Below, piece by piece: positions 32,225 through 42,649 of a stretch of DNA of 64,000 bases. Origin of the DNA: Lyophyllum atratum (taxonomy: Eukaryota > Basidiomycota > Agaricomycetes > Agaricales > Lyophyllaceae). The translations under genes were made by a program, and so were the position numbers. Under the pieces are notes generated by a model. The model made no database searches. It was not told the origin of the DNA and saw only the letters and a list, made by a program, of their open reading frames with translations. The DNA lies in assembly GCA_014905825.1 (NCBI GenBank), contig JACGCN010000025.1, forward strand, positions 682,001 to 746,000, given 5' to 3'. Positions within the stretch are counted from its first letter, which is position 1; every line of letters begins with the position of its first letter.

Positions 32225-34780
32225 TCATATATCATAGTAGGCTGACATTGCCGCCTCGTTGTCGACTTCTTCGTCTGAATCGAATAGTTCGATAACTTCG
32301 TTTGCCAATGCAACAGGTGGGCGCCCGCCGAAATGCCACTCGAGAACTCGAGGATGCGCCTCGACTCTGCAGAATGCCTGTCAGATCGCAAAAACTGAGT
32401 TTACGGAAGATACACACTTAGACGGGTCAAAGTTGAGGACTTGCAGCTGTTCCAGGCATGTTGCCCGAGAGAGGGCGACATAAGCTATGGAATCCCATTC
32501 ATCAGTCGCAAAGTTGCACCGAGCATTGTTCGAAAATATTGACCTTGGCCTTTTTCGAAGGTCCTTCTGAGATCGACCTTGACACGCTCAAGGGTTTGTC
32601 CTTGAGATTTGTGGACGCTAAGAGCCCATGCTAGGATGAGGGGTACCTATAACCTACGGTGAGTTCCAGTCTTTGTTGACACGAGGATACAGATCTCACC
32701 TGATCGCGACGAGCTTCCATTCCGCCATAGGCATTGTTGATAGTGAACTCCTGAGGGATGATCATTGTCTCATGACCATTGATGAATCGGACGATTGGCC
32801 AGACGCAGCGATCCTGAGGTAGTCTTTGCCCTTCCCCTCTGGCTGTACTAGCAATATCTGTATGCTCTTTGAGAGCGTCCTCTGGTGTGCTAAACCGCAC
32901 AACTTGACCCACGGAACCATTGACCAGCTTGCCTTGAACCAGGTTCTGACGCAAAGTGAGCAAGAGGACGACAAAATCGAGAGGAAACCCACCTTCACTA
33001 GCATCACCTGTGCACCAACCTGTACATTCAGACTTCCTCGTAAGAACAAGCAGTGCATTGGGCAAGGATCCGACCTTCAAGTGGATTTCTTTTGGAACTA
33101 GGAGACGTTCAAGCAGGCGAGACATTGTCATGGGGTTAACGGTGTTGCCATTTGAGTCAACACCTGGATACTCAGATGCGTTGTAGGTATGTGATTCTGT
33201 GTTCAGCTGCCTCAGGCGGGAGGCATTTGCGTTATCGACTTCTTGTCTAGTCGAGAACCTAAAAAAGGGTCAGATATGTCCTTGACAGACAAGTTTACGC
33301 ACAACTCCGTTGGTTCTATGCCATCTGCATATTCGACCTTCCTGGACAACGCGGAAAATGCCATCACAGCCTTGGCGTCCATCTGACCAAAGCGCATGGC
33401 GTTGAGCATATCGACAAAAGCTATGGCAAAGTATTAACAAAATCGAGGGTTACGCTAGGCAATGAGGATTGGACCTTGATCTTTCTGGCGAAATACGCGA
33501 GTGAGCATGATTGGCGGTCCCACACATGCCTCCCATGATTTTGCGTCAAACGCGAAGACGGATGTTATCTGTTGCCCCTTTTTGTCGCGCCCAGGCACAG
33601 GGGGCAGCTGGCAAAAATCGCCACATAGGACAAGCTGTCATAGTGCTTTAGGTAGGAAGTATACTCAAGCTTAGACTACACACTTGAATACCGCCGAAAG
33701 GAGAGTCGCTATGTCTGACTTCTCGAGCAATGGCTTCCTTCATTGCACGCGATCCGTTGAGTATGATCTAGATGCGGCAGGGATGAGATAACTCACGAGT
33801 TTGTCGAATAGGGTACCATCAATCATGGAGACTGCAACGAGGGTGAGCATCGCTATTGGTGAGGAGGTGAACAATACATGCTTTCGTCGATGATTAGTGT
33901 CTTCGCATTTTGCCAACGGTCACGAACTTGGCGAAATTTTTGTTGCCCCAGGAACTTTCCTGCATATCGTTTCGAAGGCTCATCCCCGAGGCCAATTCCT
34001 GCCCAAGAATGGAGAGTACTTCCACCAATATTGACAGCAGCAATTCCTGTGGAGGCGGTTATTCCGAGACCACCTCGTTCTTGCAGCGTTTCGATGATCT
34101 CGCGGAGCAGGACCGATTTACCCGTACCTATATGATAGTCGGATTTGTTTTGCTTAAATCTTTACGTGGGAATCTGGCAACAGACCTGCTGAGCCCGTGA
34201 AGAAAACACTGTGACCGCGTTTCACTATGTCAAGTACCTGCTGTTGTCCAGGAGATAGGGACACTGCGGATGGTGGGAGGAGAGATATGTGATCTTCTTC
34301 TGCCCATTCTTGTGAAACGGAAGTATCGTGTTGTGACAGTATGGTAACCTCTGGAGACACAGGAGCCTCGTCTGGTGTGTGATGCTGACTTGCGCGTAGA
34401 TCTATTTTACCTGTGCAATATGGAAAGTGAGCGTCCAAGTGATTACGATGACGTACAATCGATCCAGAACATAAGCTTACTTGCTAGCCAACTATCTGCT
34501 TGTGTCTGGGATGGGAAGCTTTTGTAGAGAGCGCTGGGAAATCTTGTGACCTATTTCCAGGGAATGAGTAATTCAATATCTATTAGCGACTAATCAGGTT
34601 CTGGCAACAGAGGCCTCGTGCAGACCATTTCTTTGCACTATAACACAAGGATCAATGGCAGTTGCGGAAGCACTCTCGGATGCCGTCCCACGGCAAACGC
34701 ACCTCATCCCATGTCGTATAGATCTTTGGACCTCCTCTGCCTACAGCCACTGCATAGAACTTTCTTGCTACTTTTGGCAT
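32225..34780 (-). CDS. PIF1-family DNA helicase with N-terminal RNase H1-type hybrid-binding domain (copy A)
   Basis: 5'-3' SF1B helicase. The start at 34780 gives [17 protein letters not shown] then [28 protein letters not shown] and SWLASK across three exons. This pattern matches the RNase H1 N-terminal RNA:DNA hybrid-binding domain. A variable acidic linker follows. The helicase core has Walker A split by an intron ([18 protein letters not shown]), [20 protein letters not shown] (Ia), Walker [31 protein letters not shown] (III), VGAQVMLVK, and the C-terminal [15 protein letters not shown] and AYVALSRAT. It ends [11 protein letters not shown] at the complement of 32225-32227. The intron in the Walker B region (33832-33881) uses a GC donor. 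All helicase motifs are intact. Divergent from copy B. Confidence 0.9.
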
Positions 34781-34948
34781 TCAGAGAGTTGTCAAATTCA
34801 CCAGTTCGAGTCGGCATCGACGTCAACTCGAACGTGAAACGGTGAAACTTGAAGTTGAACGCCAAGGTAACACATGCACGTGATGTCACGCAATTCTTGT
34901 CACACTCACAGTCCTTTGCTCAATGCCCTTAGTTGTGCTTGCCCCAAT
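34781..34948. promoter_or_regulatory. 168-bp bidirectional promoter of the two PIF1 genes
   Basis: It separates the two divergent start codons. It holds an E-box CACGTG (34877-34882) overlapping TGATGTCA (34881-34888), and an 8-bp inverted repeat GTTCGAGT/ACTCGAAC (34804-34811 and 34826-34833) with a 14-nt spacer. Both genes must have very short leaders. Coordinate expression is inferred. Confidence 0.6.
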
Positions 34949-37663
34949 ATGCCCAAGGGACGGAAAGAAAAGTTTTATGCTGTGCTGCATGGAATCGGTG
35001 GGACAAGAGTCTACTCAAGATGGGAAGATGTGAGTTGAGCTGAAGGCCCATGTCACATCCTGTGTGCCATCACTAACATTCAAGCTTCGGAATCGCAGTA
35101 TCGGAAAGCGGTTGGTCCTTTATATAATGCTCTGTGATCGATAATCTGATTATCACTACCTTACGCAGACACATGGCTTTAGTGGGGCAAGTTCAAAAGG
35201 CTTCTTCTCTTATGAAGATGCCGAGAATTGGTTGGAAAAGTCCTGCTTTCCCTTGGCAAAGCGGGATGAACAAAGTAAGTTTGTTGAGTGACGTGCCTTT
35301 GCCTGTCTCTAATTCGCAGAGGGCCAGACGCTCAAATGATCCCGACACCTCCCAGTTCAGCGACTACTGGTTCTTCATCGCCGCGCACGAGGTACCCCAA
35401 CTCCACGAGATATTGGCAAGACCATAGACCGGGACCGAATCGAATCGAAGTGGGTGTGCAAACCTCGTCGTTACCTTCAAGTCCTGTTCCCGTGGCTACG
35501 CTTGCTACATATCGACGTACGGTTCCACCTCTGCAGCGTTCTCCATCGCAAGAAGTTAGCCCCAACAATGCTGCCGTCGACCCTCCTCCAGCTATACAAC
35601 GAGCACCCATTCAGCTTTCAGAAGAGCAAAGACAGGTGCTGGAACTTGTCAAGTCTGGAGGTAATGTATTTTTCACGGGCCCTGCTGGTAAATCGATCTC
35701 TCGATATATAGGAACATAACCTTAACATCTAATAGGCACTGGCAAATCCGTTTTACTCCGAGAGATCATCCGAGAACTCAAACTCACGATGGAAATTGCG
35801 GTTACTGCAACGACAGGCATTGCTGGCGTCAACATTGGCGGTTCAACAGTCCACTCTTTCGCTGGTATAGGCTTGGGAAAGGAGACTGCTGAGAAGCTGG
35901 CCGTTAAAGTTGACAGGTCCACTTTTGCGTCGGCGCGATGGAGAAACTTGCAGGTTCTAATCATTGACGAAAGTAAAGTATTTACTTTAAGCTGGTGGTT
36001 CATGCCTGCTGACCATGCTTGGAAGTCTCGATGATGGACGGCATGTTCTTTGATAAATTGGTTTGTCTTCAGTACCTCCTGCGAATACCTTCAATTTCAC
36101 GCTGGAGCAGGAATATATCGCACGTTGGGTCCGAAAATGTGGAAAGCCATTTGGTGGTATCCAAGTAATGCTCATCTACCTATCAATGAAGTATCAAATA
36201 CTTACACTGGCATGCACAGCTGGTCCTCTCGGGAGATTTCTTTCAGCTACCGCCGGTCCCCGAGCACAGCCATAACCATATAATGCCTGCAACGTATGCA
36301 TTTGATGCACAGTCATGGGAGCGTTGCATAGCCAGGCCTATTTTCCTCACACAGGTATTCCGTCAAACAGATAATAGTGAGTAACTTAGGATCTTAAGAG
36401 CATTTCAACTTATCGATCGCACCGTCTAGCGTTCGTGGACGTCCTTTCCTCGATGCGTACTGGTAAGCTCTCAGCCGAACACGTCGAGCTACTGCAGCGC
36501 TTGTCTCGTCCCCTTCACTATGACGACGGCATTGAACCAAGCGAATTGTAAGCCTTGGGGGCGTTTTTACTGCGAGTGGAACTCATGAATTGCGCGTTAA
36601 GATTTCCTCTCCGAAAGCTTGTAGAAGGCTGCAATAACTCTCGATTAAAGGCATTGCCTGACCCCCCACATGTCTATCGATCTACGGATAGGGCTGGCTA
36701 TGATTATCGGAATAAGCCTATTCCAGTGGACAGTGCCGCTAATCTCCTCGAACGTTTAGTCGCAGTCTCGCAACTCACATTGAAAGTAAGACCTCGCTTG
36801 CTAAATTGCTATTATTTATGCTGACGAGCGTACCATTCCAGGTGGGCGCCCAAGTAATGCTCATACAGGTAGCCTCATGCATATCTGCAGTCGTATTTCG
36901 TTGTGCTGATCAGACCGGCCTGCAAGAATATCGTGCAGAAAGTCCTTGTTAACGGTTCCGTTGGCAAAGTGATTGAGTTTTTGACAACACACGACGCACT
37001 TGCGCGCGGCATCAAGATTGCGGAAATGGCGAACAAACCTAGACCTCAATTTCCCCAGAATCCACCCCCTGAGCATCCCGCAGCACCCCGGCTAGACCTG
37101 GATTTACGCGCACTGAATGCCAACTTTTTTAGTCTTAAGGACAAATGGCCGTTGGTGCATTTCGCCAGCGGCGATGAACTGCTCTGTGCGCCGCTGGAGT
37201 TTACTGTCGAAGGTTTCATGGGCAACACTGAAGCGTCAAGGTTACAAGTGCCTTTGATCCTGGCTTGGGCGCTGTCCATTCACAAGTCGCAAGGTCAAAC
37301 ATTGACAAGAGTCAAAGTTGACTTGGGTCAAACCTTCGAGAAAGGCCAAGGTATAGCTCTACTGCTGTCCGCCTACATTCATTGAATCTGAATCATCATG
37401 CCATTCTAGCATACGTCGCGGTATCAAGAGCCACGACAATGGAACATTTGGAAATAGTAAATTTCAATCCTGGAAAGTAAGCATGGTTCCTCTTTAATCT
37501 CCATCCCAAATACTGAACTTGTCCTATCAGGATCTTGGCACATCCGCGGGTCATTCAGTGGCATGAGTACTGGGCGTCTTACACTGACAAACAGGAAGAT
37601 TCCTATCACGAGATGGATTCAGAGGAAGCGATAAGTCAGTATTGGGATAGCATTGAAGACTAG
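34949..37663 (+). CDS. PIF1-family DNA helicase with N-terminal RNase H1-type hybrid-binding domain (copy B)
   Basis: Paralogue of the divergent copy A. Exons 34949-35029, 35099-35110 (12 nt) and from 35168 onward give MPKGRKEKFYAVLHGIGG, VYSRWED, YRKA, THGFSGASSKGFFSYEDAEN and WLEKSCF, an RNase H1-type hybrid-binding domain. A Pro/Ser-rich linker precedes the helicase: [21 protein letters not shown] (intron-split Walker A), [106 protein letters not shown] and AYVAVSRATTMEHL. It ends AISQYWDSIED, TAG 37661-37663. No broken motif found. Introns after the WED/WDE codons and inside Walker A are at the same places as in copy A. Confidence 0.9.
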
Positions 37664-38036
37664 AACAACCTCGGACGATCGGAATAATGGCAAGGACGTG
37701 TTAGCGAGCCTCGTCCTATGGTATAATAATTATAATATCACCTAATCTCTATGCCATCTTGTGTATCACTTCTCCTATCTACGCAGCACTATCTCACCAT
37801 GGAAACTATACCTACCGATAATCCCCATTTCAAAATCTCGGATCCGATTTGCTCTAGCTCATACAGGTAGACCGAATTTGTGAAAAACCTGTTGTATCTA
37901 AATACCACAGTGTCTATCAATTCAGTACTACATCATGTACAAGGCGGCTATTGACCGAGGGTTTATGTAGTATTGTAACAGACCATAATATGCAAATGAA
38001 GATAACAACCTAATGAAAACCCAAAGGGAACAATGA
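37664..38036. other. Intergenic between PIF1 copy B and RhoGAP
   Basis: Convergent 3' flanks, AT-rich. No gene seen. Confidence 0.5.
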
Positions 38037-41000
38037 TCATACAGAAGGAGGAGGAAGTGAAGAATCTGGAGGCGGTTGAGCGTCTAAATTCGGGATTTCT
38101 GCTATAGCAGGTGCGGGTCGGAGTGGTGATGTAGGGCGTAGTGTCCCTGCAGTCGTAGTGGTGGAGGACGACTCCTGAACTGGCGAATTGGACTCATCTG
38201 TTTCATAAACCGTTGACGAAGCTGAAGGGGAAGGAGGAGGAGTCTCTTCGGGGGTCAGAGTAGGTACATGCAGAGGTAGAGGAAGGGGAGGAGCTTCCGT
38301 GCGTCCTCGAGTTGGCGTCTGAGGGTTCGCGCGAGAAGAGGGATGGATACTGCTCGCCGGCCGTAGAGGAAGGCGAGGGGTAAAATCTTGAGGCGATGAG
38401 GACACCTGTGGAGCGGTCGTGCTGGCAGTGGGTGTGCTAGGTGGAACGCTGGCAACCTTTGTCCTCTTCGATCCGTATGTATAAACCGGGATGGGCTCCC
38501 CTGCGGGCGTTGGAGGAAGAGGAGGTGAATGGGGTATCGGATGTTCGTCATAGAGTATGTGCGCATGGATGATTAAGTCTTCCATGACCGAGTCCTGTCG
38601 AAAACCCGATGAGCTTTGTAACTCTATTTGTGAGTCTCACCAACCTTCCATGACTGCACACTCAGTAAGTCACCGCCTTTCGGTATCTCATCTTCCCCAA
38701 AGATGACGCCTCCAAACACGATGGCAAGATTCTTTGGATCCATCTTATTCTTCTCACTAAACGCTACAACGCGAGCTAAATGCTCTACAAGGGCCTTGAG
38801 TGTGGCTTGATGAACAGGTGGTAGGCGTCGTATCTTGGACCGCAAAAGCTTAAAATTATTGGAAATGTGTTCGGCTAAAGATGAGCGACCTGAATAAGAC
38901 GCAAGACAGATGAAAAATGGTCAACATTACTTGCCTCGATCTTCTGTATGCTGTATTCTTTCTTGAAGAGGGAATCTAAATACTGGTTCTGGGAGTTCTC
39001 TTAAATAGAGCTACACAGCAAAAACATCATGGGTCAGATGAGAGAAAAGTGTAGAACAGGCAAGGTGCAACCTTCAGCAACGATGAAACGGCGTAAACAT
39101 CATCTTTCTGCGGGTTGAATTCGAAACCCTCTTCATCCTTCTCGATAGTATGTTGCAGCTGGGGGGTGAAATGGACTAGGTTATAGCATTGTGACTTGTC
39201 TATTCGATAGAAGAACTTACGAATTGAACGACCGCATGACGACCTGAGACCTTGAGTTGTTGTTTTGAGGACGAGCACACCACGAATACGAAAGTGCGAA
39301 ACGTACCCTATAGATTCCCTCGGATTCCAAACCACGTCGATCGATCTCCTGAATACCAATGCGTATGATCTTAGGCACATCCCCATCTTGCAAACCCTTC
39401 GCAGTCGCGTAGTCGACTAGACTGAAGCCAAATATCAAGTCATTGCATGAGCCGACAACGCCATGCTGGTATAAGATAGGCTCGGGTATCGCTGAGGCCA
39501 GTGAGCGGGGTATGTAGGCTTTCAGTTTCGCTACGTCTTTCTCGGGAGAGACCTTGTCTACGATGGCTCGCGCGTGCAGCGATAACTGGGTCTGGGTCGT
39601 AGAAGTCGCGCTGTAATATCATGTCATGATTAGTTCAGGTAAGAAGATTATGATTCATACGTCATATTATCAGTATATCTTTCAAGCGCTTTCTTCACGA
39701 TTATCGACGAGTCTTCAACGAACATTTCTAGGCTCTGGAGCACGTATCAGAGGGCATTTTGAGTTGTCGACCATACTCGGGCGCACCTTGTACCCAGCCT
39801 CAAGGATTTTTGTTCGGCGGAGCCGTAAGGTTTCCAACCAGTGAACGCCCTTACGATATTCGCGATCTGGTGGCACTAACGAGTCAGTATATGTAGGTTG
39901 CTCTCGCAGATGCAAACAAACCTGCTTCGTCTGATTCCCTCTTCGTACGCACAGTTCGCAGTGCCTGGTTCTCTCGTCCTCCACCCAAGGTGTCTTTCTT
40001 ATCAAGAAATCCTATCAGCTGGTTCAACTGTTTCTTCCCTAGAATATGTCATGTACTGCACTGTATATGAATTAGATCCAGCGAACCTTGATGAGCGAGA
40101 TCAGAAAAGGCAGTCGAGGATGACGGAGAGCGATTGCGACCAGTAGGTCCACTGCCCGAAGGCCTACGATCCAAGGCGCGCAATGGTTGTGGGCCGGTGA
40201 CCGTAGGTCGCGATGGTATAGAAGGATTCGACCTTGAATTACTTAAATGATAATGCGGGTCCGCGCCGAGTGACGATGTGGGGAGGGGGGAAGTCGGAGG
40301 TGCTGCCGCAGCAGCACGTTTCTGCTCCTGTGGTATGATTCAGCTCATACATCAGTCAAAATAGGCGGCTCCAAACACCACACACCTCAACCTCAGTGAA
40401 TTTCTTGGTGTACTTCGACTTCAACTTTGGGAGCATGTTCTCCGCGTATTCGTTATATGCCAATCCTGAATCCTTCAAATCCTCCTTGATTCGTTTCCGC
40501 GTTCGGTCTTGAGTTTCCTGAAACATTATTAGAGTCACATAATTTTTAGCACATAAGCTATTCGAGTCCTTACCTTCAATATCGTCAACGGATTGATCAC
40601 ATCTGTACTGAGTGTTGAGCAGAAGGCTTCTCTCGCTTGCGCCTCTGGCATGGTTGTTAGATAGTGCCAATCATCACATTGGAAAAGCAGATCGTATATA
40701 CCTCTCTCCACGCTATCCCTAACCTCATTCCACGCACTTCGGGTGGTATTCAGTTCCCCTCGATCATCCAAATAGGTGTCGAAAGACTTGATCTTCCGAT
40801 GCAACTTGGTCAATGACTCCACGCTGAGAGCATTCAGTACAATCGCGACGGTGATGTCAGGCTTCAAAACTCACTATGTCTCCTCAATGCGTTTCCTGTT
40901 GAGAGAGTTTGGAGCAATTAGCACGCGACTCGATCTTATGACCGCAACATACCGTTCTTGGAAAAAGCTGAGGTAAGAGTCGGAGAGAAGACGGAGGTGG

Positions 41001-41080
41001 GCGTCGAAGAGGGGTATAGGGCCTTGTGGTGGGGATGAAGCGTCCGACGTCGATGGCCTTGACGGCGGTAAAGGGTCCAT
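38037..41080 (-). CDS. F-BAR plus RhoGAP protein (Rgd1-like)
   Basis: GTPase-activating protein for Rho-family GTPases at curved membranes. Start at 41080 (MDPLPPSRPSTSDASSPPQG). The F-BAR/FCH region follows: PLFDAHLRLLSDSYLSFFQE, KRIEETYIDSL, LHRKIKSFDTYLDDR, FQCDDWHYLTTMPEAQAREA and RTRKRIKEDLKDSGLAYNEY, KLKSKYTKKFTEVE. A Ser/Pro-rich linker and a second short helical block lead to the RhoGAP domain: FGFSLVDYATAKG, VPKIIRIGIQEID, ESEGIYRVSG (containing the arginine finger), KDDVYAVSSLLK, LPPVHQATLKALVEHLARV and NKMDPKNLAIVFGGVIFG. The tail (from MEDLIIHAHILYDEHPIP) is a long Pro/Thr-rich disordered region ending at 38037. About twelve introns. Confidence 0.9.
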
Positions 41081-41406
41081 GGTGGTCTTGATTGTGTTTG
41101 AGCTGTGTCTGAGCTCCATCCACCACTGAACATGCCCATCTCGTCCCAAGACCCCGGCCACCCCACGTGATGCGTTCCTGTCTGTGCCTGGCAGTGGTGT
41201 TGTGGTCGTTACGGTTCAACCGGGTGGCTTGTTTACTATGTTTACTAATGTGGTAACTACCTCCGCTACATTGTAACTAAGGACGATCGTGAGATTCGCC
41301 TCGGTAGACCTACTTAAGGATAAGAGAAAATGCAAGTTGTCCATCGAAGACCTGTATAAGAGCTCGACCAGTAATAAAGCCCATTCCCACTACCCAATAC
41401 GAACAT

Positions 41407-41931
41407 TCACGTGATCCGTCCACGTATCGTGCCACTGGCGCGCGATGTGAGCACTGGCGAAGGAGCGCGAGGCCTTTTCCGGGAGTGTAGCGCAGCGTCG
41501 TTAGGGCCAGTTGATGGCGGGAGAGTGGATGTCGGAGGTAGAATGAAAGCTGAGGCGATAGGGACGCTGAATGAGCTGGATGCGTGAGCAACAGATGCGA
41601 TGTGGTTGAAAGTCCCTGAAGTTGACATGAGGAGCTCGAGATTCTGATTCACCGCTGCAATGGCCTCATGAAGCCACAGTGAAGGAGAATTTGCGATGAG
41701 TGTCGCAGCGGTGGATGTGGATATGGGTGCTTTCTTTCGCAGCCTAAAACGCGCGCAAGCGGCAGAATCTGCTCGGTTCGGGAAATGTCGACGCAGTCGG
41801 AAAGGGGCGTCTGACTGGAACCATCTGCTGAGAGGCCTGACAGATTCGGGCAGAGGGATTCGCGGCTTAAAAGGCGGTATGCGGCAAAAAGAGGCGGGGT
41901 GTGGTGGAGTGGGTGGTGGTGGAGTGGACAT
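41407..41931 (-). CDS. Hypothetical Pro/Ser-rich protein
   Basis: Uninterrupted minus-strand frame from MSTPPPPTPPHPASFCRIPP (Met at 41931) for 174 codons. It has Pro-, Arg- and Ser-rich composition, a SLWLHEAIAAVNQNLELLMS helical stretch, and RKRPRAPSPVL, a possible nuclear localisation signal. The frame stays open further upstream to 42321 through a long Thr run encoded by a trinucleotide repeat, but that extension is probably non-coding. No family recognised. The helix plus basic tail would fit a small nuclear protein, but evidence is weak. Confidence 0.4.
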   Translation of the reverse strand: MSTPPPPTPPHPASFCRIPPFKPRIPLPESVRPLSRWFQSDAPFRLRRHFPNRADSAACARFRLRKKAPISTSTAATLIANSPSLWLHEAIAAVNQNLELLMSTSGTFNHIASVAHASSSFSVPIASAFILPPTSTLPPSTGPNDAALHSRKRPRAPSPVLTSRASGTIRGRIT

Positions 41932-42085
41932 ATTGGGTTGTTGTGTGTTCAAGACCTCGCATATAGCGGTAATGAGGGGATGTACCTGTCGGCGGTAACG
42001 AGAGCCCTGTCCTCGCAGCGACCGGAACGAGCAACCAACGAGCAACCAAGGCCCAATCCCGCGAACGGGGGTGGGGATGGTGGTG

Positions 42086-42086
42086 G

Positions 42087-42133
<47 letters not shown>

Positions 42134-42134
42134 G
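42086..42134. repeat. (GTT)n microsatellite
   Basis: About 16 perfect GTT units (AAC on the complement), followed by GCAG. It lies upstream of the hypothetical gene and reads as poly-Thr, poly-Val or poly-Cys depending on frame, explaining long artificial open frames around it. Likely length-variable. Confidence 0.93.
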
Positions 42135-42649
42135 CAGTACCCGGGTTCAAAGTAGATTCTGCAAATCGTGGTGGGATGGCCCAGGCTTTGGCTTCGGAGG
42201 TTTCAAAGATGGTCATGTCGAAAGGTATGCATTCATCACCGATCTCAAGTCTTTCTATACTTCGGTGCATTGTACAGATCTCCGACATCTTGTATCTTAT
42301 ATATGAACAAGCGAGCGGCACATTTAAGTCTGACGTCCTACAGGTGGTCCTAAGGCGTTTAGTTAGCCGCCGAGTACTTCAAGACGCGACGACGCGACAC
42401 CCGTCGCGTCTTATGTACATACAAAAATCTCCCTGATCATCAGGTCTTGTTCATCTGATCAAATTTGTCGTGTGACATTTCTTTTGATAGTTTAACTGCT
42501 TGATCTCACTGTTATCCGGGACCGTGATCGTGGCCCTGGAGTCAGTGGCAGAAGCTTGTATCTAGTGGCCCTCCCCGACGTAACAAGGACCCACCCACGA
42601 CCAGCCTCGTGAAGACCAACTTCAAGTCACTCTTTTCCGAATCCTGACC

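Noticed and set aside
34600..35300. Viral or retroelement origin for the N-terminal hybrid-binding domain
   Set aside because: The domain is shared by cellular RNase H1, and no reverse transcriptase, protease, LTR or catalytic RNase H is nearby, so an ordinary eukaryotic source is simpler.
32225..37663. Helitron origin for the PIF1 genes
   Set aside because: No Rep/HUH endonuclease domain, no TC...CTRR ends or terminal hairpin seen around the pair; both genes are ordinary intron-rich genes. A genome search for Helitron copies would settle it.
41899..42436. Plus-strand frames with poly-Cys or poly-Val runs
   Set aside because: Produced by the GTT microsatellite read in other frames; no coding context.
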